Part shown: in pieces, positions 26,127 to 41,100 of the stretch
How positions within the stretch are numbered: the first letter of the stretch is position 1
How the letters are laid out: the number at the start of each line of letters is the position of its first letter
Origin: Chrysomallon squamiferum
Lineage: Eukaryota; Mollusca; Gastropoda; Neomphalida; Peltospiridae
Length of the DNA stretch: 64,000 bases
Direction of reading: 5' to 3'
Assembly: GCA_012295275.1 (NCBI GenBank)
Contig: CM022679.1
Span: forward strand, 20,090,342-20,154,341
Notes under the pieces: model-generated
Database searches by the model: none
What the model saw: only the letters and a program-made list of their open reading frames with translations
What the model was told of the DNA's origin: nothing
Made by a program: the position numbers and the translations under genes

Positions 26127-29100
26127 CATACATAGACATAAAGCTAGTAAATATACAAATATTGTCAAATCTTCATTGCCACAGACAGAAATTATTCCAT
26201 TTCCCCCACATTGTCCTTGGTGGGAAATAAACACTGAATTTACAGCAAAGTTATTTTTGTATCTTATTCTACATTGATAATGTTAAAAGTTCTTTTTCTA
26301 ACACTTCAAAATATCCAATTTTTTTATTTTCCATAAGTCTTTGCCCGTCCATCTTTAGTCTATTAAATGGAAGGTTGATTATGTATGTATGTGTTTTATT
26401 CAGGCACTCCTCAGTTAATGACAGTTCTCTTCCTATGACTAGGTCATTTAGCAAATTGGTTGATGAGCAAGAAGCAGATTTAACAATATCTCTGGCTATT
26501 GGGATATTGTTTTATTAGCTTTCCATCATTTTTAATATTTTAGCACTCTGTATTGTAATGAACAGAATAGAGGAAATGAGTTCTAGAATCTAATCTACAT
26601 AACATAGGTTTGAATTCTGTAAATATAGGTAATCATTTTTATTTATTATGAATAAAGAAATGGTCTAAAGAGAACTCCAACTTTGTTTTAATTTGTATAA
26701 CTAACATGATATTATGGTACGTAAAAATAATTTATAGATGAAATTTATAAGTGTTGGAGATTGCAAATGCTAGTGTAGTGAATACTGTAGTAATTGACTG
26801 CAGAAAAGAGACTGAGAATGGTTAGTGCAAAATGAGCTGCTTGACATGCATACTTGTTGGAGAGCAGTTCATAAGGTGCACTGTTTAACAGGTAGGTCAG
26901 TAAGAGAGGAGTGTCTGTGTGTGTGTACAGCACTGAGTAAACCTGAATTCTGTCAAAATAGGTAATTTTTCATGCTGTCTTAATTTATAAATACACATAC
27001 ATAGTTTAAGTGAAATTAAAAGACAGCATTTGGATATTTTTAGGAAATGAAATTAATACAGTGTAGGAGTGACAAATTGTGAACAGTGACATCTTTCTGA
27101 TCTAAAATGTAACCAAAAACTTGTCTTATATTCTGCATAATTCAGTTTTAAATTTAGTGGAATTGCGTGTGTATAGGTAACAGAGGTACTTGAACAGGAA
27201 ATCAGATAATAAATGCACTAAAATTGGAAACTAAAAACTTAATGTATAAACTAAAATGAAGAAATCCAATAAGTAATACATGCCCTAAAGCAACAAATCT
27301 TACAGTCCTGTTTTTGAGTATGACCACAATATGGGAAATATAATTTAAATTACGTAATGCTAGTTCTCAAAAAAGTTAAAATCCAAAATGGACACAGTTT
27401 GTGAAACGTACACGACTAGTTTCATTCATTTGTTAGATTTCAATCGTTTCCCTTCAGTGTCAAGAAATTTTACATTATTTCTGTGATGTTGAATTTAAGA
27501 AATGGAGTATTATTTCTGTTCTCTAAAATTGGTCATCAAAATAACTTGATTTAAAACAATGACTGCTAACCACTTCTGTTTAGAGTGGTTTCTTTTTCTG
27601 AGCTGAATAGTGTTTATTTTTGTTTATGATAAATATGTACTATGTTCACTATGGTGTTTAAATGTCTAAACTTTACTGAAGATGATACTGGATGACATAT
27701 AGTGCTAAATACACTCTTTCAACCTTTTCACATTCTAATCATTTTCACATAGCTTATTTTCAAAAACCATGACATGGGAAATCGTTTTTAAAAATCTGTT
27801 CTATTTAAATTATTGATTGTTCATTCTAATATAAAATTATTAAGTTTTAAATGTCTGTGTTTTCAAAACTAATAAATATATTTTGTTATCATTTGAAGAA
27901 AAACATAATCAGAACTAAAATATATAATAAAACTAATGAACAAAAAACTATGTAGGATATTAAAAGCACTGGTTCAGTAAAACCTCACTGAAGCTTTTGA
28001 TATGCTTCATGATCAGATTACATTGGAGGGGATAGTCATATAAGATCATCTAATGGTATAGATAAATTCATGAGAATTACAGATTCTATAAGACAAATTA
28101 AGATTTCCCCCCCCCCAAGCTTTAACAGTAATATGTGATCTTCATTTAAATTCTGTGTAATGGTTTACACTGTGTTACAGAGTACCATGTGGTATAAAAA
28201 AAAATGCTGTTAAATATATTCGGCATACCACCAAGTTACATTATATTTCTGTTATGCTATCCAGTTTGAATAAACAAGAAAAGATCACAGTTGACAGTAT
28301 CTTGGAGTAGTCATGATGCCGTTTACAGGGCAGACCAATTTGCTTTGAAATAGTTGGGGTGTTTTTTTTTTTTTTTTTTTTTTTTTTAGTTTTAGTGAAA
28401 AACAAATACCACTATCAGTCTACCTTTACATGATGATGCTTCAGCATGGATTGTGAAGCAGGGAAAATGGTGGCTCTAATAACTTTGAAACACAAACAGT
28501 TCTATCAGACATTAATTTTCAACCTCACTGGTTTCTTTAACACATTGTCATGCTGATATGCTATTTTCATCATCCAAAAATCTGCAGTAGGCCCACTGAT
28601 GACATTACTTTCATCAATGAAAAAACAACTACCAAAAATCCATTTATTGTCTGATTGTCTGATTGTTATGGGACTTGTTTTAAATGCATGTCAACATTAT
28701 CTCATTATTCTTCCTGTAACCAGAAATAGATTAAAATACTAGGGTTTTTTCCACACAACTGTGCATGTTGGAGGTATTTGAGAGAAGATGAAAAAAGGAA
28801 AAAGGGGAAAATATGTAAATAGATAAAAAATTCAATAAAATAATCAAATGCATATTTTTAACAAATATAAAAATTCATTGGTAAATGAGATACTGTTGAC
28901 CCTGGATTTCCTGGTATGGGGAGCACCTGAGAAAATTTGGGAAATCATGAATATAAACATTATCCTCAAAATGTACTACATGTAGCAACTATATAATATG
29001 GTAATATGATAATGTAAGAACAATACAGACATAAAATAATGTCAAAAAGTATATGTAAAGAAAAATGTAGGCTAGGTTGGGTGAAGTTTGTTAGGATGGT

Positions 29101-32100
29101 TGGAGGTAGCATGTAAAATTACTCTTATATTAATGGAGACTGGGTCCAGAGTGGGTTACCGTGCAACTCAGAATAACTTAATAGTACCTAGAGGTAGGGT
29201 TTCAAATAGAAAATGGCAGTTAACTTGATTTTTCTAGATTTGATCCAGATTTACCAAATAATCCAAAGAACCAAGGACTGTGAAATCAAGGGTCAACAGT
29301 GTATGGGTAGCAGCTTTTCTCTGTTGTTGATCATTACTAAAATGCTGTAAAAGTTGACATGAATTACTGTAATTTCATTATACAGTGATAGTTTTTAAAA
29401 ATTGGGATACATTTATTTGTTTCATGTCATAATATATTTTGTACAGTATCTGTGACAAATAAAACTGATATATTAAAATTAAAACTAAATCCAAAGTATT
29501 TGTGTTATCTTTTTCTTTAATTTTCTGTAATTCTTTAATTTTCATTATTATTTTTAATTAATTTTAATTTATTGAATTTATTTATTAATTATCATTTTTT
29601 AAATAAAAAAATTAAATTAATAAATAAATAATAATACTTTGATTATTATTATGACCATGAGATAATGAACAACCTTTATAATGTAAAATGAAAATAATAC
29701 TGGTTTTCTGAATAAACCAAGTAGGTACCGGTATTTATTAATTTAAAGGACCTTAGAATTATTTAGACATATACAGTCAATCAGATTTATAAAATTTAGA
29801 TCTAGGTGACGTAGACACCATCATGCTTTAAAGAGAATGGCAAACAATAGTATTCATAAATGAACTTTTAAAATTCCTACCCCACCAAATAAAAAATGTT
29901 GTTCTAGGACCGTTGACTTCATGACTTTTATTAAATAAATGTAAAGCAAATATTATTTGTATTTATAAAATACCTGGATCGTTTTTTCTTCTTTTTTTTT
30001 CTTTTTTTATGTAAACATTTTGCTTATAAATATGTCTGATAGCAACATTATATGTAAGTTTTGTATTATGTGCATATTTGCTGCAATCTAACATATCCAT
30101 GGAATGGAAGAAAGAAGATTACAGCTTCATTGTTTTATATTCTGATTTACTTTTTAAAATCATTTTATTTATGATGTGATGCAAAATAAAGGTTTGAAGT
30201 CAATGGTGTTTGGTTATTTTTTCTGACTCTGTTTTTTCTTCTTTTTTTTTTCCAACTGAACGCTGCATCAAACAAAGAAATAATTTTATATACCATTAAT
30301 GAACAGTTTAAAAATATAATGGTCAGTACGTATACATGATGTACACTTGCTGTTTTTATGTGTAAAAAAAATCCCTTTTGGATTAATATAGTAAAAAGTG
30401 TGTGCACATGTGTCATGTTTAAATACAAAAACAATTCTGCTCCTGGTTTTATCTAAAACTGGTTTCTTCATATTTATGCTGTATACATATTAGGAGTTTT
30501 TAGGGGCATTGTTTGATTTAATTTTTAATTTATTGAATTCTTTCATTCTTTCTTTCTTTCTTTCTTTCTTTCTTTCATTTCTTTCTTGTTTTCTTTCTTC
30601 CTTCTTTATTTATTTATTTATTTTATTTTATTTTTTTTAAATGGTTTTTAAACTTTTTCATATCTGAGTACCTTTTATAATATTTAATATTTATATTTAG
30701 GTATATGTTTCCTAATATTTTTTAAATAGGTTTTACAATTTATACCTTTTTATTTCTTCTTTTTTTCCAATATTATTACTGAGCTCAATGCTTTAGTATA
30801 TCCTTTCAATTTTGAATTTTTAGTTTTTGTTATGTAAAATGAAAGTGGTCTGTCTGTCTTGTAAGATGTATGATTAAGCATTGCAAATTTAATTCTGATA
30901 GCACCTTGAAAAGAAAATGCATTTCATCTGGCATTTTGGTTATTTGTACTTACTGTCCTGATGCTTGTTAAAATAATTTATAGAAAATGGCACGTATTTT
31001 AAAAGGTTTGGCATTTATTAATTTCTTGTATGAATACAGGAGGGACCTGTTTTTAGAATCCATTGAATAACTGGTGTTAGATGCTGTTGTGTTAAATGTC
31101 TGTGTTGAGCTTTGCAAATTTTTGTTTCATATTTCAAGACTTGTTTGTTGTTTGGCCAACTAAATATGTTTATATAAGAAATAATGAAAGCATCTTTGAA
31201 TTCAAAATTCAGTGGCTTTATGTTAACCTGCACATTACAGATCATCCTAGACATCCAATAATGTGTATTGATTCATTTCTTGATAAAAGTTTCTGAAAAC
31301 TTCCCAGTTGATTTTTGATCTGCTGTTCCTCGTTGCAAATGAGAGTGAGCTAACAAAAATGTCCTCCTGGTTTTTTGTTTCTTCAAGTATTTTTTGCTGG
31401 GTCAGTTAAAATTTAGTTGACAAGAAATAGGTATTATGCCATAATGTTCTATGGTGTCCTAATGTTACCTTTAAAATTATTGCAGACAATTTTTTTCTTT
31501 TCTTTTCTTTTTTTTTTATCTCTCTCATTATTTGAGGCCTGTAGAATTGAGGATATCCTTTTTTTCTTCAGCATAAAAAAATGTGTTTTTCTTGAAACTT
31601 TAGACTGTAGCCAGTATATTTGATTCTGCCTTCTCACTAACATTTCAGAATATGTTTGATATTGTGAATATTACATTTTCCATTTTATAATGTAGAAAAA
31701 AGCCTCTCATTAAAAACAATTACCAGCACATATTAAAGAACTTTTCAGCATAAAATATTAATGAAAACCCCCCCAAAAACGATGACGATATCAGATGTTT
31801 TGTAATTTTTAATAAATATAAGAATACATTTAACAGCTGTTTTCTTATAAATGCCAAACCTAAAATACTTGCTGATTTTCCATGCCATATTGGTTTAACA
31901 GATTTCTCTGCGGGAAGAACTGCCTTGAATTCTTAAAATATAGGAGAAAAATACTGAATGAAAGGAATGACAGAAAAGAGCGAATGAGACCAGACAGGTT
32001 GCTAATTTCATTTTTTTTATAAGGAACTCCAGTAAAAGAATAAAGAAATCTATTTGCAAAAACAGAATATAAAATGTGGAATACCAGATCAAAAGAAGAA

Positions 32101-35100
32101 CAATTTATGTACAGAACTCTGATTAAAGCCATCACCCACTTAATATATTAAATTTCAACATCTCTGTGGAATTGTACAAGATTCTAATTTACACAGATAG
32201 GTGCACATTTAAATTATACTCTTGAATTATATTTTATGAATAACCGAGATAATTTGCCAAATATTTATTAAAGATACGATTTTATGTTGGTTGAAAAAAA
32301 TTCACATTTAAAACAAAAGTGGTGTACTGAGGTTCATTTTGCAATGTTGAGTAAATTGTCAATACATGCAACTGAAACTAAGTGACATAAAGAAGAAAAT
32401 ATGAAGAAATGCCACTATGTTGATAGTGAAGATAAAATATCTTGATTTGGAATGTTCAAAAATGTGTTATATTGTTATACCATGGATGAATTTGGAGATG
32501 GTGCACAAAAAAAGAAAAAACAAAGAAAGCAACAAGTAACACAAATTTTCTATATAATAATGACCATTGCTTTATCAATATCTTGGTTTTAATCTTGTAT
32601 ATGTTGATAACATATGTTGCAGATTCAGCAGGAAAAGGAAATGATGACATTAGAAGATTTGAAGAAGGTGATTTAAATTTCTTTTATCAGTCCAGTTTAC
32701 TCAACCTGCTGGTTTTTTAAAATATATACAAAGAATGTGTTATCGAAATATGTGTTCTTCAGAAATATGTTTCTAACATATTTGTATTCATATACATGCA
32801 AGTTCAGTAAATATAAGTACTTAATTTGCCTGTTTAACAATAACTAAACAATAATAGTACATTTTGAGGCAGCTAATGGCCAATTTCATCATATTTGGAA
32901 TGTTTTCTTGACACAAAGTATATTGTATATTCAGACTGCAGATCTGACCAGTGCCAAAGCTTCTGAGATGGACAAGATCAAAGCAATGATTGACCAATCC
33001 ACAAAAGATTTTGACCCTTCTAAGTAAGTTATTTTAACACAAACATTGAAAAAAATTAGTTTCAGATGCACTCTAAACAGTTCCATGAATTTTTATAATT
33101 CTATTTATAATAATAATTTTTTTAAACAGTGTAAAATGCTATATTTTTCACATAACATCAGCCTGCATTATCAGCCCTATCCAGTGTGCATTTTAGGCTA
33201 TTCCATCATATTAACTTGATGATCTTTGAAATTTTACATCCTGAGACAAGTATTCTGTTCAGAGGTTTTATTTCTTGATGACAAAGTTTGACAATTTCAG
33301 AATATCAGTTTCCAGTGTAGTTGAGTAACCAGTGTTGACAATAAACAAGCATTTTGCGTGTTTTTATACAGAAATCTGCAAAGAAAAAAGAATAATAATA
33401 ATAAAAAATAGAAATAAAAAAAACCCATTTCAGTTGTAGTTTTTTAATTGGCTAACATGTGCTTATCATTTTTCTGTATATCTGCCATAATATTTACATT
33501 TGTGTATTTATGATTATAGCTACAAGACAAAGAGTTTACCAACAGGGCCACCACCAGCTACATACCGATGTTACAGGTGTAATCAGACAGGTCATTACAT
33601 TCACAACTGTCCCAGTCCCAAGGTAAATGTCTGATTTCTGAGGAATAACTTAATTATTAATTATTATGTTTTAAATTGGTGGTCTCTCTAATTCTCCTTC
33701 TAACAACACTGCAAGATCTTCCAAGATAATATTGTTTAACTACAATTCATTTTTTTTTAAATGTTTTTATTCTCAAGAGCTCCTCTTGGCATTTTAATTT
33801 ATCATATACATCATCAGTAGTGTTCAACTGAAACTTAATTTTGCCACATGCATATTTTCTTACCATAATTGGTGTATTAAAAGATATGGATCTCCTTCTT
33901 ATGGGATATGCATTTAGAAACTGCTTGTCTGCTGAACAGTGTTGGTATCTGTCAAAAATATCCCTGTGCAAAAATCAAATGTTCAGTACCTAATATTTTT
34001 GAATACTGTATGTTTCCGTAAGAACATATTTCAGTTTGAAAATGAATGTTATTTTATTTAAATTTTTTTAAGCTAAAAGTGAAAACGACTGATGAAGATG
34101 GCACTGTTCATGAACTGGAACCAAAATTTAAACGTAGCACTGGCATTCCCAACAGTTTTCTTACATATGTCAACAATCCTCTGCTGCCAGGAGCACTTCT
34201 CACACACTCTGGGCAGTTTGCAGTGCCCACCCTTGATGCGTAAGTTTCTACTGTGTTAGATATAAATTATTTTAGAAAGCATCACAATCTTGTTTAAGTG
34301 ATGACAAACAAACAACAAAAACTTTGCTGTATAGTGTTAGAAATGTAATAATTCTGATTTGTGGGCACATCACAATGTCTCCATGAGTTAACAATATATT
34401 TTATTTTGTTACAGTGAAGCATACATTCGTGGTAAAAAAGAGAAACCTCCATTTCTTCCTTCTTCTGAAAATGATTCGGTAGTGAGCAAAAAACCACAAA
34501 TTCCGAAAGAACTGATGTGTCCAATTTGTGAGGACCTGCTTCGTGATGCTGTCATTACTCCATGCTGTGGCAACAGCTTTTGTGATGAATGTAAGTATCA
34601 TTTTTTATATGAACTCTTTATTAATTTACTTATGAACCATTACTGACTTGTATTTAAATACCCATACATTTTATAAGTCTATGATTCTCAAGCAATACAC
34701 CCATTTTGCTTTACAAATTTAATTAAATCTGAAGCAAAATGTATATGACTTAGCTCACATAGTTAATTTTGACTTCTTCACTTTGTAATTTCCAAGCTAA
34801 GTAATGAAGAAAGATAATTATTGTTTATTATATAAAACAAATATATGAACTACAGACCAAACCTTTTGAAGTCCATTTTACATTTTAATTTTTATTAAAT
34901 CTGAATTAAGAAAAGAAAAATTGAATTTAAATACTTTTTCAGGTATTCGTAATGCACTAGTTGAATCTGATGAACATGAGTGTCCACAATGCCATGAAAC
35001 TGATGTCTCACCCAATCAGCTCACACAGAACAAGTTCCACCGTATGGCTGTCACCAACTTCTTGAATGAGTCCAGCATGCTTAACGAGCAGAAGGAAGAA

Positions 35101-38100
35101 TCACCACCTCCACCACCACCACCTTATCCACCTCCAAAAGATGTTGGAAAACCGAGCTCAGTTTCACCAGCACCAAGTAGTGTGAACACTCCTGTCACCC
35201 AGGTTCACAGCTCACGTTCAGTGTCTGAGTCAGTCTCGGCACAATCAGCTGAAAACCACTCTTACACCTCACATCATCAGCCCAGCAACAAATCTTACTC
35301 GCATTCTGATAGGTCCCATCACCATGGTGACAGAGGATCTTACCATCAAAGTGAGAGACCTTTCCAAAGCAGACACAACCATCCTCGCCAGCCCCAGCTC
35401 ACTGTGGTGCCAATACAAGGAGCAGAAGAGTGAGTTTTCATCAGTATTTAGTTTAATTATTATTTTTAAATCATTAGTCCCATAAAAATTTTACAAGCTG
35501 TACATGCAGTGTTTTCATAATTACTAAAGTAAGAGGCAGGGTAAGAAAACAACAAATGTGAAGTATTTTACTCATGATGTTTTAAGTAGTGCAGCTGTAC
35601 ATTACACTTTTCAAATATAAGAAAAATAAATTGTATTAGATTTCACATAAAATAACCATCAGACTTTAAATGCATTCTGATATTATTAAAAATATATTAA
35701 AATAATTTGTGTAAAAAATTAAAATGGATTAACCAATGGCATTTTAATCCACATTTGTATTGCATTTTCTGCTGAAAAGTAAAGAAAATACAAATAAAAT
35801 AAGAACACATTTTTCTTGGAATTAATATTACGGGAAAAATAAATTTGTTTTCTAAATATTTTTAAAATTTTATTTTGATAGTTCACCTTCTGCAGATGAC
35901 GGAATGGTCAGAGATATCCAGCCTTCTACCACTGAAGTCATGGTAAGATTTTATACAAGTGTGTCTTGAATTGTCCATTTCTTTTCTTTTCCTTTCATTG
36001 TTATTAATTCTTGCAAATTACATCTCATTATTTGTAATGTTAATAATGCCCATGCATTTGATGGTCTGTGTATTATTAATGCAACTTATAAATCCAATAT
36101 TAGTGTTTTTATAATGGCTTTTTCATTCATGTGATTATAGGTAGTCTAATACATGTTCGGAAATATTAATTGCCATCGCGTCTCTGAAATCACAGTATTC
36201 TAATTAAGAACACATAAAAGAAATGTAAATGATTTTTATTTACGTTCTTGGTACCACATATTTTTCCTTTGTACTATTAAATTTACTAAATGTCAGTTTT
36301 TATTTTTATCAACAGGCTGATGGTCAAGGCCACAGCACCATTCCATCACATTTTGGAAGAAGCATTGGACTTTCATCAGATTCCGGTATGTCATAGTGTT
36401 TTTGGTTCTGTTTTGAAAATATAAATACTAACAACTGGTTTACATTACAGATGAGTCACCTTTGTTTTTTGTGTTAAGCAATTTCCTTTCAAAAAGTATA
36501 TTAGACATCAGCCTTTACTAAATTAAGTAAAGATTTTTTATTTAAAATACATCTGATTAATAATCAAAATATAAGTGTTTCATTTGTTTTGCAGATGATT
36601 TGCACCCACCTGGCACTGAAAATATTATCAAGAAACCAACAATAATTCAAGAGTAAGATTGATTATTTTTATTAAGTGTATACATTATTCATAATTAGAT
36701 AAATATGCTATATTTTTAGTGATTATAAAAAAATGATCCTATATTTATTTATTTATTTATTTATATTAATATAATGTTCATCTAGGCTGCATGCAGCATT
36801 ATTCACCTATGTAAGATTAAGCATATTTCATCCAATTTAATTGATGTTTTAATATAATTATGCTATAATTTTTATTTATTTATTTAATTATTTATCTTTT
36901 CTTTTCATTTGTTGTTGCTTTAGAGATGACATCTTGGAGAAATGGAGAGAATATGAAAAAAAATATGAGAAGAAGTCTACAATGCCTCCTGCCACAGTTA
37001 TTCCAACAGTTCCGCCAGTTCCAGCTGCTCCTGTTGCTCCTATCCGTGTTGTACCACCTCCTCAAGCCTTTCCACCTGCTGCACCACCAGTTGTATCTGT
37101 ACCACCAGTTTCAGTGTTACCACCTCCACCTGGTTACATGGGTCCACCACCTGGTAAGAAACCAGTTTCACTTTTCCTGCTTTCAGATGTAACAAATAAG
37201 TAATAGTTAATATTAATCAGTCTGTTGTATGTTAACATACCCATAAATTTATCAGAGCTTGTTATGTATCATATTACCACTGCATGGCTTCAGAGTACAT
37301 ATTTAATTGTTTTCATTTTTCAGGACCTGTTCCAGTTCCAGTTCCAGTTCCAATTCCAAATGCAGTACCGCCAGTAGCACCCGCACCTGGATTTCCTGGA
37401 CCTCCTTTTGTAGCTGGTCCCCATCACATCCCATATGCACCTCCAGCTTTTCCCTCAGTTCCAAAACCTCTGACAAAACAAGAGTTTTATCGTGAGCAAG
37501 ACAGACTAAGGAAACAGGAGTCAGAGATACGGTAATAACACTTAAAGTCTTTGCACAAATAACAATATCTTTTTTCTATGTTCTGTATCATTCACATATA
37601 TACATACTGTAAAATGAATAGGGAATCTGTCAACAATTGTATAAGGTTTATAGAAAAGAAATAAAAATGGATTAATAGTCTGATTTAATAATATATAATA
37701 ACTTTAATAGACAGTTTGTTAGATGTCTGTAAATTAATTTGTTAAATTTTATTTTTGAATATTGTCTTCAGTAGGAAGTAGATAAAGTTTAAAATCTTGA
37801 GAAAATTCTGATTCCATTAGTGGTCAGTTTGTTTTTTTCTTTTCTGTTTCATTAAAAACCTGCAAAATGTAAGTAGGTAAAGTACATCAATTAATTTCTC
37901 CATGACAGGTCTAATTAAAAATGAAGATTCACTACTCTGTACTTGCAAACTGTATATATTATGTAATTCCTGTTATAATCTATTAAAATCAGTGTCATGT
38001 TTTTCATTAAACTGGATCATTCACTAATCTTGTTATATATATACATAGTGAATGATCCAGTATTTATGCACACACATACACATACATCAATATATTTTTT

Positions 38101-41100
38101 TATTTTTTTATTTATGTATTTTTTAAAATATTTACAGGAAACGTGATTTTATGGATGACTTTGAGCAAGAATTGAGAGAGAAAAAGACAAAGAAAATACC
38201 ACCAGTCATCAAACCTAGGTCCAGATCAAGGTGAGTGTTTTTTTCTTTCATATTATTTTTTTTTTTTTTTATATATATATATATATAAAAAGGATATTAA
38301 TATTTTTAAGTCCAGTTTCTACAAAAGAATACACACAACATTTAAATTTTTACTTTTAAATTTGAATTTGTTTGATTTAACAAATATTTTGTGTCTATTT
38401 TTTTACGTAATGCACATTTTGCTACTGAGTGATATTTTGTTCAGATGTGCATTAATTAGCAATGCGTTTCTATTTATCTGTTTTAATAATTATAATAACC
38501 TTTACATTTTTTGGATGTAAATATGAAAAGTGATTCTGTTTTCTTTTTAGCAGATCTTATTCACGAAGTCTTTCAAAATCACCGGGTTTGAGGTCAAGAA
38601 GTAAAACTAGATCCAGGACACGAACAAGGTCCAGATCCAGAGGGTACTCCAGATCAAGGTCCCGATCTTACAGTCGAGGTCCTCCAAGACGCAGATCCAG
38701 GTCATCAAGATTAAGGACAAGATCTAGATCATTAACCCGATCTCCTAGACACAGATCCAGGACAAGATCTCGTAGCAGGCTCAGATCATATTCTCGTTCA
38801 AGAAGTCGCTCAAGGTCACGGATTCGATCCAGGATGAGGTCTAGGTCATGGACTAGATCTAGATCACATTCATATTCTCCTTTACCCCGCAAATTTTCTC
38901 GGTCTAGATCCAGATCATGGACTAGATCTCCCAGACGAAAATCTCCAGTTCCATTTGGTCGTCATTCGCGATCACCTGTGCCTCCAAACCGATTTCGACC
39001 AAGGGGAAGCAAAGGTCGAGGATTTAATAGAGACAGATCACCATATACAGTGTATCACAGTCCTGCTAGAAACTATTCTCCAGAACCATATCAACCAGAG
39101 CCTTATTATCCTGGGTGTGTACTTCATGTGAAAGTATTTTTTTTATTACCAGACAGTTATACTAGACATTTCTGCATCTGGATTTCATATTCACTGGAAT
39201 CCTTCAGAGAACATCAGTTGTAAAAAACAAGTTTTACTTTACCTGACAGCTGGTTATCAAATCCAGACTTGTAATAAAGCTGATATAATACAATGTCTTA
39301 AAGAAGACTTTTCTTTCCAAATTTTATTATTAATCCTGCAGATTAGGCAGCTTATACTGATAATAAATCTGCTTTATAAATTTAATTATTTTGAAAGATT
39401 AGGCAACTTATACTCAGAATAAAACTGCTGTATAAATTGAAAGGGAAACAATAATTAAACTACTTCATTTAAAAAAACTCTGGATTATTACTAGGTTTGG
39501 TAGATTTATTTATTAACTGAAAGATATTACAATTACACTTATTTATGTATCTTCAGTCCTTTCAGGGAGAGAATAAGTAGTCCTGGGGGGGGGTAAATTT
39601 TAGATTTTGTGCAGATTTAAGTTAAGGGTGTGAGATAAAGAAAATCTGACATTATCAATGTAAAATACAGTGGTTAATTGGAACAAAGAAAACTAGTATA
39701 ATTAAGAATATCATGGCATTTTCCTTTGCATTATTTATTGCCAAGGATAATTACAGGTATGTTAATTGTTTCAAATGAGCTTTGATTTTCTGTATCAAGT
39801 GAGTGAGTGCACTGAGATGTCTCTTTTTATCTGCCTGTTTAATACAGAATATTTTTCAGATGATTCCTGTTTCATTAGTTTTATTCATGTGGGTTTTTTT
39901 TGTTCAGTAAAACAATACAGTAATGTTTTTTTATTATTCATTGTTTATTGCATTTTAATTTTAATTTTTAAATACTTGTATCAAAGTAAATGAACCTACT
40001 GATAAATGTGAATAATGCAGAAAGTGTTAATAAAACATTTTTTGTTATGTTTAATTTCTTATTAAGTAATAACTATGTTTAACCTATTTTTCTTTTAGCA
40101 TGTATTTAACTGTATTCAAATAGGTGTGGAAAATAATAGTAATAATGAAAGGGGTGTTGTAAAATTGTTTTACAAAACTCCTAATAGCTAAATTACATAT
40201 ATTCTGATATGAAATGGCAACAATTTTTTTTTTTTTAAATCCTTGCATTTAAAAACTGGCCTGTGAACATTGGTGAGGACTAGAGGGGTGAATTTATATT
40301 TAATGGTTATCAAAAATGTCTTCATTTTTTTTTTTATGAATTAATTTCTTATATTTCAGCATGAGGATGTATCCTGGCTATGGGGGAGAAAAGTGGGGAT
40401 ATCATCCACCTGTACCACCAGGAGTTGCACCAGGGATACCACCAGGGATACCACCACCTTTTGATTCTTATATACCCAATCCAGGACCAGGTTACAATAG
40501 GTCCCGATCAAAATCTCCATGGAAATTTGGATCACTGCCTCCTGATGATGCTAACAATTGGCTAAGACCAGAAGGACGTGAAATGATAAAAGACCATTTC
40601 ACTGAAAGGCATGGTATGGGTGATGGCTGGGACCGATGGAATTCAGGAGATAGACGAAGTCATGATATTACTGATAGAAGAGAACGTGGAGGAAGAAAGG
40701 ATTATTCTAACAGAAAAGAGAACTATGAAAGAAAAGATGCTTACAGTAAAAAATATATAGCCAAGAGATCTGTGGACAAGATAAAGGAAGGGTCTGAAAA
40801 AAATAAGCAACCAAAGGATAAGATAGACATAAAGAGGAAGAATGAAAAAGAAGTTAAGGAGAATATTGATCAAGATCAGAAACAAGACATTAAAATGAAT
40901 AAAGATCTTGGTAAGAAAGCACTGGAAAAAGCTGATGATGAAAAAAAAAGAGGAAAACTGCTAAAAGATCCTAAGACAAAGGAAGATAAAGTTGTTAGAA
41001 CAAAAAATGAAGATAGAGATGAAACAAGAAATAAAATTGTGAAAACTGATCCTAAAAGAAAAGTTATAAAAGCAGCAAAACCTTCACAAGACATCGTGAA

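Larger units (their letters stand above)
21671..32622. other. Large third intron of RBBP6 (10.95 kb)
   Basis: No coding exon could be supported on either strand; short reading frames here lack family signals. It contains a (TG)n run at 26095-26123, a T run near 28360-28387, a MITE-like element at 28893-29302 and a (CTTT)n tract at 30541-30600. It separates the DWNN-coding exons 1-3 from the zinc knuckle/RING exons, so it is the natural place for an alternative 3' end. Confidence 0.7.

Noticed and set aside
34294-34601. Minus-strand frames opposite the RBBP6 RING exon
   Set aside because: Shadow of exon 8; the plus strand encodes a complete C4C4 RING.
38668-38892. Minus-strand frame opposite the RBBP6 RS domain (Asp/Leu-rich)
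   Set aside because: It is a shadow of the Arg/Ser repeat codons.
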